The notes beneath the pieces are model-generated. The model was given only the letters and a program-made list of their open reading frames with translations. It was not told the origin of the DNA and searched no databases. From assembly GCA_037074705.1 (NCBI GenBank), contig CM073590.1, positions 7,518,001-7,582,000 of the forward strand: 64,000 bases of DNA, in the 5' to 3' direction. Shown here piece by piece: positions 22,891-32,767 of the stretch (position 1 is its first letter; every line of letters starts with the position of its first letter). This stretch comes from Zhengitettix transpicula. Taxonomy: Eukaryota > Arthropoda > Insecta > Orthoptera > Tetrigidae. A program made the position numbers and the translations under genes.

Positions 22891-24863
22891 TCCATTTTAA
22901 ATTGTAAAATAAAACAGTAAGCTTTCATATTTCCGTAAAAAATTATTAAACCACAAATGTCTCATACGTGGAACTGAACTGGACATAATATTTTACAATG
23001 GAAAGGTTTCATAACTACTAATAATGTTACCTTATTTCCAAAAACCAAATAACAGTTCCGTAAATACATTCGACGTCGATAAATGTTTGACATTAATATC
23101 ACTTTACATGTAACAATTACTAGGTTTTATTTATTCATTCGTACCATGATAATATATATAGAATGACTAAATTGATCCCCTTAATGGTTTTTTACTAATT
23201 TTTCAATAAAATAAGTAAAATTAAGGCAACCTAAGAAAATACAGAATATTATAAATAAAACTTTGAAATTAAGTTTAACATAGTTTTGTTCGAAATATAT
23301 CAAACATATGATCACTCAGAATTATACTTAAAATATTTATATAATTAAGATTCACAATCTTATTTAGTAGCATTAGACTACATTTGTTAAAACATTTATT
23401 TTAGTTAGTTTGGTGATTATTAGTAATTATTAAAAGTGATGAGGATTTAAGAAGAATATTAGATTAGTATTATAAAAAGCATAATCGGTAAAATCTATAA
23501 CACTTGATTTCGCGAAAGAAACTACTAATGAAAAGTTGGTGAATAATAAAAAATGGTAAACAACTCCACAGTAAATTCATATTCAGACTTATAGTTGACC
23601 ACGAAAGTTTTACACCACTAATTTCGGTGAAAAATTAACTCCATTTAATACATTTCAGTGGTTTTACATTATTATAATTAGTTATTAATTCGTTACTGTT
23701 ATTAAAATTCCAATCTTATAAAATGAAATTCTGTAATTGAAAGTAAAATGAGTTATAAGGTTTTAATTTTATAAAAAAAGTGTAAATAAAAATCAATTCG
23801 AAAAAGTTAATATTATATTCATATAAATTATAGTTCTAATGCTTGGTACCTAAAGTATTTCATTTATATTCTCAGTAAACGTTGAAGCAATATTACACTT
23901 TATGAGTCCGGTAAAGCAATGTAATACGTATGACCTGCTTACTTAAGCCTTCCTACGACTCTTCAGAGGCAGCATTATACAGACGAGAGAAATGCAATTC
24001 GCCATGCTGGAATAGGGTGTATACGGCCTGGATACACTCTGACGTGCATAACAGCTGCCTTTTATATAGTTCCTATGCGAGTGCTTATAAACTTTTCATT
24101 TTTCATTTCCCAGGATAAGTTCTCAGAATGAACATTAACAAAGTTGTAAAAGCAGCAGTGACCAAAAATTACATCCGCCAACGAAATTGCGTGGAGAAAA
24201 TACGACAGTTAAATTTGTTGGTCGTAAATTTTTGGTGATTTTATGGTTACAGATTACAAAAGCCTGTCCTAAGAATATATCGGATATTAACACGCTCTAC
24301 TAAAGGAACTACTAAAACTATTATCCTAATAAAGACGATAAAGAGTGCTCTCATTAATTAAGAAATTAATATATTAATCGTTCCGTAAGTTGATTTGCAC
24401 TTCTCCACTAAAGTACTGGATAAAAAAAATTGTTTATTGAAGGTCTATGTGAATTTACTAATTATCAATATATTGTTTTACGTAGTACGTATCAGCCGAA
24501 ATACACCACTTGATAATTTGTAAAGAGTTTAGAATTAAGACTGGGGTTAAAGGGCGGTAAATTAGTAATTGAATGAAGCAATTTTAAAACTTATAATATA
24601 TTGTGAAATTATGCTTTAGTAATATATTAAACTAATTTTATATATTTCTGTGTAGGAGGTCTTAAGCAATTCTATTTTATCCTTATGATGATTCTTTAAA
24701 CTCAAATTTATTACTGCCTAGAGTTTTTCTGTATAATTCAAATAGCTCAGTGCTAAGACTGTACAAAGTGGGCGGTTAAAAGGCCATTTAGTGAAGAAAA
24801 TTAAAGAGCCTCAACATTTTGTGAAATTATTCCATAAAAATATTAAATTAAAGAAAGTATCAG
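22891..24863. other. AT-rich intergenic sequence, no gene seen
   Basis: Nearly 2 kb of very AT-rich DNA. The 62-codon frame at 23930-24118 has no recognisable motif. Confidence 0.5.
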
Positions 24864-24985
24864 GATGGAAAAATATTTCGAGAGTAACAGGAATCGAGCA
24901 CGGGGCCCCACTTATCTGACGGAAGCTCTACCAACTGACCTACCCGCGTCGACTCCAGATGGTGTGAAATTCCACCATCTATCAG
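24864..24985 (-). mobile_element. tRNA-derived SINE, minus strand
   Basis: On the minus strand it has a clear box A, TAGGTCAGTTGGTAGAGC (complement of 24925-24942), and a box B, GCTCGATTCCT (24889-24899), at tRNA-like spacing, followed by the tail CTCGAAATATTTTTCCATC. The same tail occurs at 14949 and 55401, so this is a small family. An 8-bp perfect inverted repeat, AGATGGTG/CACCATCT (24957-24964, 24973-24980), lies just upstream of box A. The 60-codon frame on the other strand is a shadow. Confidence 0.72.
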
Positions 24986-25035
24986 ACTTAATGCAGACTC
25001 ATCTAAAATTTACTGAATCACAATTATTAAAAAGC

Positions 25036-25111
25036 GTGCCACTGTGATTTAGCGGTTAGTGCCACCACCTCGCTTTACAGAGGTCCCGGGATACAATCCC
25101 GCCATGGGCAC
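25036..25111 (+). repeat. tRNA-like sequence (tRNA pseudogene or SINE head)
   Basis: 76 nt with a box-A-like TAGCGGTTAGTG (25050-25061) and a box-B-like GGGATACAATCCC (25088-25100). The first five bases (GTGCC) can pair with the last (GGCAC). The T-arm stem CGGGA/TCCCG is intact, but the loop lacks the TTCGA core and the rest of the acceptor stem is mismatched, so it is not a functional tRNA. (GAA)n follows, suggesting a SINE with a GAA tail that abuts the next S copy. Confidence 0.6.
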
Positions 25112-25120
25112 GAAGAAGAA

Positions 25121-25560
25121 GAACTAGACAGGCTATGTGTAGGGTAATTCATATAGTGGCAAGGTCGCCAAGGGTTAACTAGGGCCCCCGGTTACAGTTT
25201 AAGGATCCCACCCGGCAATTCGCCTCGAAAAACCTGCATAAGGTAGGTCGGGCATTTGGTACTTGTCACACGCCCTTCCGATGGCGGGAGAGAGGTATGC
25301 TGTGGGGTCGCAACTTTCCGCTCTCTGTGCCTTGTTCAGTTTAGAAGGCCGCAGGCCGACTATTCCAATTGGAATAGAGGACAACTCTTACCCAAGGTCT
25401 GAGACCCCAGAATATACACGTCTAGAAACAGGACGAAGTGCCTGTACTTGTGGGAACCTTAGTTCAAAAACGGAGAGAAGAAAAGGCATCCCAAAGGTAG
25501 CCCCCTCCGTCTCTCCTAAAAGTTTCTGCCTGCGAGAGCATAGCCATGGTAGATCCCTTC
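25121..25560 (-). mobile_element. S-family retroposon copy, reverse orientation
   Basis: Starts TAGACAGGCTATGTGTAGGGTAATT and lacks part of the block after the GTAATCC motif. It continues through CGCCAAGGGTTAACTAGGGCCCCCGG, GGCATTTGGTACTTGTCACACGCCC, CTATTCCAATTGGAATAG, CCCAAGGTCTGAGACCCC and GGCATCCCAAAGGTAGCCCCC to the 5' region (TTTCTGCCTGCGAGAGCAT). It gives long open frames on both strands that differ from copy to copy. Confidence 0.8.
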
Positions 25561-25830
25561 GTTCTATCGTAACCAATGGTCGGGGTGGAAGAAGAAGGCA
25601 GCTGGCAGACTATTCCAGTGTCTGTCCTCATTTTGTTCAGGAAAAGTGGGGCTGAAGGAGAATCTCTGCGCTTGACCACGTGCCACTCCAAATCTTCCAG
25701 AATATGCCATGGAAGATGACAGTCTGACGAACGTCGTAATAGACCAAGACCGTCAATGGGCTGCAGAACCAAGAAGAAAGAATGAAATAAAAGAAGGAAG
25801 AACTAAAGAAAGAAAGAAAATAAATTCTTA
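25561..25830 (+). repeat. Unassigned repeat-like segment with an (A/G)-rich tail
   Basis: Begins AACCAATGGTCGGGGTGGAAGAAG and ends in a long purine tract (AAGAAGAAAGAATG...AAAGAAAGAAAGAAAAT, about 25770-25820) after GACCAAGACCGTCAATGGGCTGCAG. The purine-rich tail suggests a retroposed unit adjoining the S copy. The head is not recognised. Confidence 0.4.
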
Positions 25831-28236
25831 CAAGACCTTAAATTGAGAACCTCAAATGACGAATTGATTTTGTTTATAAATTGATCAAGTGTTTTAAAAT
25901 TTTCAATTTAAGAATAAAAAAAGCTTCTACAAGCACAAGACACAGAGGCCATGAAATTAATTTTATATATCTCTGCGTATATGGTATCGAGAAAACTTAT
26001 TTTATTCTTATGATGATACTTTCAAACTCTATTCGATTATAGCCTACAGTTTAATTTTTTATTTCATAATGCTACACAAAAATTGAATGAAATTCGATAA
26101 AAGTAATCAGATAAGTAAAATAATAATATTTGGAACATCTCTAGCCTATATTTGCATCTAATAAAAAATATCCAAGCTCTTTCTTTCAAATTTCTAATTA
26201 TGATAGGTGCGTGAGTTCGGTCGTAAAAAAAATTAGTTAAATTTAATTAAAACATTGCCGAATTGTGCCACAATCGTTAATAAAATTTGCAAACCATTTG
26301 AATTCATCGGGATGAATTAAAAGGTTCTCAGAGATAGAAACAATGATGGAGAATGAGTGAAGCTTCTAAACAGAAAACATCTGGAAACTATAAAAATTTT
26401 AGTGAGGTCGAAATTTGGAATCTGTGAGTAATGTAAATTGTTTGAAGTTTCAGAAATACAATAACAGAAGTTCCCATATTTATGTAAAATTAATTGCTTC
26501 ACCACTGTAGCACTATTACTGAAAGTATTCAGCTCCATGTAATTTTTTAATTTATATGAAAATAGTTTACTCTCTCATTCTTCATTATTTTTTACTTTAA
26601 TTACAATGAATAATTACTCAGCTATACGGTACACACTGTCTCAAATTATAAGAAACGATAAATAGAAATATTTTAATCTGTGTAGGAATTACACGATATC
26701 TCATAATAACGGACGAATAATTATTTTACAGAGATTATTAATAAGATAAATTTCCTAAATTGCTTCCACACAACGCAATTCTTTTAAATCAATTAACCTA
26801 CTCGTAGTCGTCGCCTTGAGACAGAGAAATGGAAAAGACGCTATAAAGGGGCGTCAATGAAGCAACTCACTCAAAATGTGGCAATTGCCTGGAGCAAGTT
26901 TGAAGTTAAGTAATAAGAATCCAACCAATTCTTGGCTGTCACTAACATTCACAAGCAGCTTTAACATGAGTATGCCCCTGTATTCACGTGGATTAACTTT
27001 GGTTTGAATATGAAAGTGTTACGGTAGCTATAGAAAAATATGGCATTGGTTTTTTACAGACCTTTCCAAAAAACAAATATTGGCGTTTGCATAACCAATA
27101 CACTTTTGAACAGAAATTAACTTGTTACGGGCCGTGACATGGAATTATATATGATTTTCAATATTTATTGTGATAGATTTAAATAAATAAAAACAAATCA
27201 AATCTAAAATAAGTATAAAATGAAATTATGGGTATCTTTATAATTATAGTTGACAAATAGATTATTACCAACCTCTTGTAAAGGTCTATACGAAGAAATG
27301 TGATATCCAGGACTGTCGAAACATTAGAATATTTCATATTTAGATTATAACATGTAGCATATACATATATATATATATTTAATGTATTTATGATTATTAT
27401 ATAATGTTTTAATGTGGATAAAATGTTATATGAAACGATATCTCTGTTGGAACCCTAATGGTTATTTAACTGAATACTTGGTCCATAAATTTTTATAACC
27501 ACGAACCTCACAAGTTAGCTAAAAAATATTTTCTAGCGCTCTTTGGTTAATAAATTAGTACCTAATTTGTGTGAAAATATTTGAATATCTACAAGAGCGT
27601 GAAGACACATATTAAAACTGAAAAAACTAAGGGTTCTGGCAAATTGTGGGCCAGAACCTGTCTGATGGATTTAAGAGCAATCGCAATATTCATGGTGAAT
27701 TACCGAAAACTTGAATCGTTAATATTCATTAAATTAAAGCTGCTTTTGACGTACAGCTTTCACAAAATATAATTGTGGGCAACGCTTCGTATTTATAGCC
27801 CGTACAAAGATTTTAATAATTATCAGAAATGTAACAACTCCTGTTAACATTAAAAAAGTAAAAGTAGACTAAATTAGAATGTCAGTGGAGTTTTTTATGA
27901 CTTCTCGTATAGAGGTACCGTCTTTTGAAATTTGTAAACCCAATACAGCTGTGTTTGATTCAATTGCTTAGTTGCTAGGCTGCGATCTTGTTGTGTTTGT
28001 TTACATTGAGTTTTTTGTTCACTGATTGCATTGCGACTTTCTTGCGAGTTATTTTGTGATTGTTCCAGAAATGTAGGGCGTGGGTGGAGGAAGATGGTGT
28101 TTACCACTTCAACTTCCACGTAATTGGTTAAAGAGGTTCACCAATAATTGTCGACATGGTTGAAGTCTATTGGGATATCTTTCCGCGTATCAAGTACAAG
28201 AACAAACAGCGTTCGTCCTACATTTCATTCACCATA
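25831..28236. other. AT-rich intergenic sequence, no gene seen
   Basis: 2.4 kb of AT-rich DNA with a short TA run near 27363-27380. Short frames (27581-27772 plus, 27895-28119 minus) have no recognisable motifs. This is the left pre-insertion flank of the LTR retrotransposon. Confidence 0.5.
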
Positions 28237-28241
28237 AAGAC
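28237..28241. repeat. Target-site duplication, left of LTR element
   Basis: AAGAC directly before the LTR terminus TGTGGTG. It is repeated at 32763-32767 directly after the other LTR. Confidence 0.75.
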
Positions 28242-28907
28242 TGTGGTGAGCTTACGGTTAAATTAACTATTTGTTGGGCGCCACCTGCAAGAATTGTTCT
28301 TGCAGGAAAGGGAAATTCAATATTTAGTTATTAAAAAAAACAATAATTCATTTTCTCAGAATTTATACAAAACGAAAAGCTCTCCAGCCTGCCAGGGATG
28401 CATGTAACCCCCTCCCTTTCTCAAGATTAACCGTGGTTTTTCTCGTGGCAAACCGACGCGATACCCGGAAGAATGGAACGCGACTTACCAGGTCTGCAGC
28501 TCGGACAGGGTCGACTCCCGTTGGCGGCTATCTGTCTCATCAGCATTCGCAGAAGACCGGAGACCCACGTGCAGAACCAAAATCTTTCAGGATAAACTTT
28601 CTCTGTCCACTCTCACCGACCGTCCAAATTCATCTCCTCCCTCTCCAAAATCCCTCTCTCCTGGTTGGTCCTTCTGCACACGTGACCCTCTTCCAGATAT
28701 TTTAGGGCCATAGCCTCCCGGTCATCTACCCTTCCTTGGCCGACCCTGACCTTGCTTGCGGGACTTGTGGATTTTCCAATCCACCCCGCCATTGTCTTGT
28801 GTCTGCTGCTCGACCCCGGCAAGCCACATTCCCATGCTTCCAGGCAGTAATTAACAGTTATAAAAATATTTTGTACAAATCGATAACGATAACGAAAAGC
28901 GCACCAT
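28242..28907 (-). repeat. LTR (3' LTR of the minus-strand element)
   Basis: 666 bp, no indels relative to 32097-32762. The only differences I find are 28359 (G versus T) and 28407 (A versus G). Plus-strand ends are TGTGGTG and CACCAT. Near the sense 3' end it carries TGGCGCCCAAC (complement of 28274-28284) preceded by a perfect hairpin. The 90-codon frame inside is antisense to the element and merely repeats in both LTRs. Confidence 0.9.
28284..28306. promoter_or_regulatory. Perfect 10-bp hairpin in the LTR
   Basis: CCTGCAAGAA (28284-28293), loop TTG, TTCTTGCAGG (28297-28306). Identical at 32139-32161 in the other LTR. On the sense strand it lies just upstream of the TGGCGCCCAAC motif, in the U5-like end. 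It could act as an RNA structure at the transcript end or near reverse-transcription initiation. Function is inferred. Confidence 0.6.
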
Positions 28908-28913
28908 ATAATA

Positions 28914-28924
28914 TTCCCCCTTTG
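28914..28924 (-). promoter_or_regulatory. Polypurine tract (plus-strand primer)
   Basis: On the minus strand this reads CAAAGGGGGAA, a few bases upstream of the 3' LTR start (ATGGTGCGC). Position and composition fit the polypurine tract that primes plus-strand DNA synthesis in LTR elements. Confidence 0.7.
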
Positions 28925-30473
28925 AAATTGGATGAATGAAGGATCCATTCGAACGATTTCAAAATAATTCGCTTGAAGTTCGCGCATGCTCCCTCGCATC
29001 TGGCAAAATACAATCCTGTGATACAATTTAAATTTTTTTTTTCTATGTGGTACATAATTAGCAGATATATTTATAGTTCAATTTCTCACAATTCTAAATG
29101 GTTTCTAAGACGGTATGTAATCGTAAACAGTACAGCATTACATTCACAAACAAATTATTTAGATATTATTTTCAGATTTGAAACAAAATTACAACTAACT
29201 CAACAACGAAATGATGAATCATGCACAAATCTAAGAGTAACTTATAGCTAACTTAATAACGAAAGGTAGGAATATATACATCTGTAACACTAACTTATAA
29301 CTAACTAAAACCGAAGAGAATAATTAAATAAAATCTATAACTAACTTACAACTAACCATAGCAAAATGATATGCATTTACTTATCGATATCTTTTCTCCT
29401 AATCTGATATTATGTCTTTCATATTATTTAGCATCTACACATACTACTGTTCGTATACTACACATACTACTTTTAATTATATGCGCACCGGTCCGTAATG
29501 CCTACCCCTTAATTTTAACAATTGAGCGCATCCTAAATATAAGTACTTAATTTTAATTAACCTCCATAATCGTCCTTTAATTACTATGAATGTCATTTTC
29601 AATATTTAATCCACCTTTTTTTTTCTTCTTAAATTAAACCTTAAAATCACTCCTGTGAGCGTCTTTTGATAACACGACACATCACCTTTTTTTTTAGCGT
29701 CTGTCGTAATTATAACCTTGTCACTTCTCGTCCCCCTTTTATTGTGTCTGTGGTCATCGGACACTTGCATTATATGTACCAACACCTCACATTAGCTTCT
29801 GTACCACTTCGCGCCGTTGCAACCGCATCGCGTAGTCGTGGTTGTCCGCCCGTTCCACTTGTGCGCATCTGGTCGTTGGTCCGCCACGTCTTCCTTTTAC
29901 ATAAGGTGCGAAAATAAGAAGAAAGAAGAACATAGATGAAAGACACCCTCAGTCCTCGAAACCTAATAACCATTGTTGGGGTCGAAAAATCAAGGGTTGG
30001 CCAAGAAAGCCTTAGTGACAGTTTTACAGGTGGTTTTGACCAAGCAAGGCCGAATTGAAGAAAAGTAGAACGTGGTAACAGATACCACATACAGCTCGGG
30101 TTCCTGGGTCCGCAAAGCCCAACATGTATTAGTCACATGCCCTGGGATTATCCTGCCGGCCGCTGACGATGCTTTGATGGTTGGATCCTTCTGGCGAGCC
30201 TAACCTGTAACAATGTCTGGAGGTAAAGGATTATCCGCCGACAGTGCCTCTTCCGGGTTCCTGTCCGAGGCTCCAGCTACTGGTACACTCATTATTCAAC
30301 CAAACAAGCACACAATACTTGACCTGGCCCTATCCCTAAGTATACTTAATCTACTACAAAACTACAATTAATTACCATATTTTCCGCCACCCTTCTGTAC
30401 CTGCTACACTTATCTGTTACTACCACTTACTTAACCTACATCTGGCGTCTATATATATTACGTTTACATGCTC
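28925..30473 (-). other. Non-coding internal region of the LTR element
   Basis: Between gag and the polypurine tract. It contains T-rich runs (about 29031, 29617, 29689), short repeats of ACTTATAACTAACT near 29225-29360 and no enzyme motifs. Minus frames up to ~106 codons (29770-30090) lack YxDD, DTG, HHCC or DDE patterns. Either pol was lost or it was replaced by filler DNA. Confidence 0.6.
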
Positions 30474-31625
30474 TTAATTCAGCCTATTACGCATGTCATT
30501 GCTCCGATGAAGAAGCATCAAGAATGAACTTCCGCCGGGATCAAACGTGTAACTTCCCTCCATTTTCTGCATAAATGAAGTTAATTTAAAACGGTCCGGC
30601 GTTCGTCTTTGGGAAAAATATGAATTTAACCCGTTTAATAATTCACGACCGTTCTGACGTCTTCGCCCCCGAAATAATTTCAGCGTAATTTCTAATCGCT
30701 GGGTTAAGCCTTCCCGGCGAACTACCAATTCACTGGCTTCCGAAATCCTAATATACAACTGTTTCCACAAGTCTACTTCAATATCAACAATATTCGCCGC
30801 AATTGTGCATTCGTTCATCTCTTCCCTAATTGCCTCTGCTTCACTGACTAGCCGATTAATCACCTGCCCAGTTTCTTCGCGCCTAATTTCTACATCTGCC
30901 CCGACAACAACTTCGTCTAATCTGTGTGCAAGACTTTGGCGCTCCTTATTAGCCAAATCGGCTACATCGGTTTTTTGTTCGGCGACCTGTTCTACGTTTA
31001 TGCCTGAGCCTGTTTCAACTAATTTTTCAAAGTCCTCTGTCCTTTCCTGCCCTTCATGACTTATACGCGCGCATTTTTCATTAATTGTATCGCTTTGACT
31101 TTGTAACTGGTTCCATTGAACTCGATTTCTTTCCTGAATCTCACTGTTGATCTCCCTAAACTTCTTCTCAGTTGCTTCTTGACAGCTTTTAATCTTGGCC
31201 TGCAAACTAGCCTCACTATTTTGAATCTGTTCCTGTAAATTAGCCTCACTATTTTGAATCTGTTCCTGTAAATTAGCCTGACTATTTTGAATCTGTTCCT
31301 GTAAATTAGCCTGACTATTTTGAATCTGTTCCTGTAAATTAGCCTGACTATTTTGAATCAACTTGTTATTTTCGTCATTCTTTCTTTGAATCTGTTCCTG
31401 TAAATTAGCCTGACTATTTTGAATCTGTTCCTGACTATTTTGAATGGCTTGCATCAATTGTGCCATCATAGATTCGAATAAAAACTGGTTTTCTTTTGTA
31501 CCATTGGTTCCAGGAAAACCACTGCTTGCCTGGCTCCCTAAATTCTCGGAACTACCCTCCGTCTGCTCATCCGTGCTTAATTCCCTTTGTACCGTATCCA
31601 TTCCGCTCCTAAGCTTCATGAACAA
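30474..31625 (-). CDS. Gag-like coiled-coil protein of the LTR element
   Basis: 383 codons; the only long open frame of the retrotransposon, about 470 nt downstream of the 5' LTR. The N-terminus reads MFMKLRSG, and the third-codon Met could also be the start. A short charged low-complexity segment (residues 10-50) is followed by a Gln/Asn-rich coil. Residues 90-144 are five uninterrupted copies of the 11-residue unit IQNSQANLQEQ, preceded by two partial units at 61-80. An 11-residue period is the hendecad of a right-handed coiled coil. Residues 150-315 are charged and helical, with Leu-rich stretches. A basic patch, RGRRRQNGR, sits at 319-327, and the C-terminus is NSYFSQRRTPDRFKL...MRNRLN. 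No CCHC knuckle, protease or RT is present. It probably forms or co-assembles into particles with proteins of an autonomous relative. Identity as Gag is inferred from position and composition, not from a recognised capsid motif. Confidence 0.72.
   Translation of the reverse strand: MFMKLRSGMDTVQRELSTDEQTEGSSENLGSQASSGFPGTNGTKENQFLFESMMAQLMQAIQNSQEQIQNSQANLQEQIQRKNDENNKLIQNSQANLQEQIQNSQANLQEQIQNSQANLQEQIQNSEANLQEQIQNSEASLQAKIKSCQEATEKKFREINSEIQERNRVQWNQLQSQSDTINEKCARISHEGQERTEDFEKLVETGSGINVEQVAEQKTDVADLANKERQSLAHRLDEVVVGADVEIRREETGQVINRLVSEAEAIREEMNECTIAANIVDIEVDLWKQLYIRISEASELVVRREGLTQRLEITLKLFRGRRRQNGRELLNGLNSYFSQRRTPDRFKLTSFMQKMEGSYTFDPGGSSFLMLLHRSNDMRNRLN
31194..31358 (-). repeat. Five 33-bp tandem repeats inside gag
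   Basis: In-frame units encoding IQNSQANLQEQ with small changes (QAN to EAN or EAS in the last two). A sixth unit lies apart at about 31391-31425, separated by a unique RKNDENNK segment. The in-frame period suggests expansion by slippage or unequal exchange while the frame was kept open. Confidence 0.9.
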
Positions 31626-32069
31626 CCAGACGAAATAATCAGAAGACCTCCGTTTCTATTTTACACGAACAATTTCTCTAACACACTAACATAAACGATA
31701 AAGAAAACAGCTCAAAATTCACACAACTTAACATTAAACATATAGACCTCAGGCTCCAATCCACATTAGATAACAAAAGAAATCCCAAAATTTATCGAAT
31801 TAACGCTTATCCTATGAAAAAAAAAACTCCTGCTCTACTCAACGCTAGAAATGAAAATATATGGTCCGCGTCTAAACACCTGCATCTCCAGCCTGGAACG
31901 TATTGCCCGAAAGCTAAATTCCCGCAAAATACATATTACAAAATTATTCCCCCAAAATACACGTTAAAATAATCAAGTCCTGAATTTCTGCTTGAATGGC
32001 TGACTAGCAAGTGTATATAATCCGCTAATCCTGTCCCCGTAGTATCGCTCCAGTTTGCCACTTCTTCGT
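31626..32069 (-). other. 5' leader of the LTR element
   Basis: Untranslated region between the primer-site-like sequence and gag. AT-rich, with no open frame of note. A packaging or dimerisation signal would be expected here, but none can be recognised. Confidence 0.55.
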
Positions 32070-32089
32070 GCCCCAAACGTTGGACGACA
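32070..32089 (-). promoter_or_regulatory. Primer-binding-site-like sequence (tRNA-Lys type, diverged)
   Basis: The minus strand reads TGTCGTCCAACGTTTGGGGC, seven bases inside the 5' LTR. It resembles the tRNA-Lys1,2 primer site TGGCGCCCAACGTGGGGC with substitutions and extra Ts. The position is right for a primer site, but the mismatches and the seven-base gap make the exact primer uncertain. Confidence 0.55.
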
Positions 32090-32096
32090 TTTTATA

Positions 32097-32762
32097 TGTG
32101 GTGAGCTTACGGTTAAATTAACTATTTGTTGGGCGCCACCTGCAAGAATTGTTCTTGCAGGAAAGGGAAATTCAATATTTAGTTATTAAAAAAAACAATA
32201 ATTCATTTTCTCATAATTTATACAAAACGAAAAGCTCTCCAGCCTGCCAGGGATGCATGTAGCCCCCTCCCTTTCTCAAGATTAACCGTGGTTTTTCTCG
32301 TGGCAAACCGACGCGATACCCGGAAGAATGGAACGCGACTTACCAGGTCTGCAGCTCGGACAGGGTCGACTCCCGTTGGCGGCTATCTGTCTCATCAGCA
32401 TTCGCAGAAGACCGGAGACCCACGTGCAGAACCAAAATCTTTCAGGATAAACTTTCTCTGTCCACTCTCACCGACCGTCCAAATTCATCTCCTCCCTCTC
32501 CAAAATCCCTCTCTCCTGGTTGGTCCTTCTGCACACGTGACCCTCTTCCAGATATTTTAGGGCCATAGCCTCCCGGTCATCTACCCTTCCTTGGCCGACC
32601 CTGACCTTGCTTGCGGGACTTGTGGATTTTCCAATCCACCCCGCCATTGTCTTGTGTCTGCTGCTCGACCCCGGCAAGCCACATTCCCATGCTTCCAGGC
32701 AGTAATTAACAGTTATAAAAATATTTTGTACAAATCGATAACGATAACGAAAAGCGCACCAT
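32097..32762 (-). repeat. LTR (5' LTR of the minus-strand element)
   Basis: Direct repeat of 28242-28907 at a constant offset of 3855 bp. The promoter of the minus-strand transcript should lie here. On the sense strand, TTTTTATAACTG near the outer end is a possible TATA element. The boundary is set by the AAGAC duplication. Confidence 0.9.
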
Positions 32763-32767
32763 AAGAC
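32763..32767. repeat. Target-site duplication, right of LTR element
   Basis: AAGAC, matching 28237-28241. Confidence 0.75.

Larger units (their letters stand above)
28242..32762 (-). mobile_element. Complete, young, non-autonomous (gag-only) LTR retrotransposon
   Basis: A 4.5-kb element with two 666-bp direct LTRs, 5-bp duplications, a polypurine tract next to the left (3') LTR and a primer-site-like sequence next to the right (5') LTR. It is therefore transcribed on the minus strand. The only long frame is the 383-residue Gag-like ORF (30474-31625). The remaining ~1.57 kb before the 3' LTR shows no protease, reverse transcriptase, RNase H or integrase motifs. LTR elements lacking pol are known to be mobilised by relatives, which is the likely explanation. 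Ty3/gypsy-like ancestry is inferred only from the primer-site type and general layout. Two LTR differences by eye imply very recent insertion. Confidence 0.85.

Noticed and set aside
25263..25655. 130-codon plus frame, and similar frames at 18620-19006, 56499-56831 and 621-869
   Set aside because: All lie on S-family copies, in different frames and strands. They are not conserved between copies, so they are by-products of GC-rich repeat sequence.
28433..28705. 90-codon plus-strand frame, identical at 32288-32560
   Set aside because: Identity is explained by the two LTRs. It is antisense to the element's transcription and shows no domain.
28613..29026. 137-codon minus frame spanning the LTR and internal region (109 codons at 32468-32797)
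   Set aside because: The shared part is LTR sequence, and the ends differ because the flanks differ. No recognisable motif.
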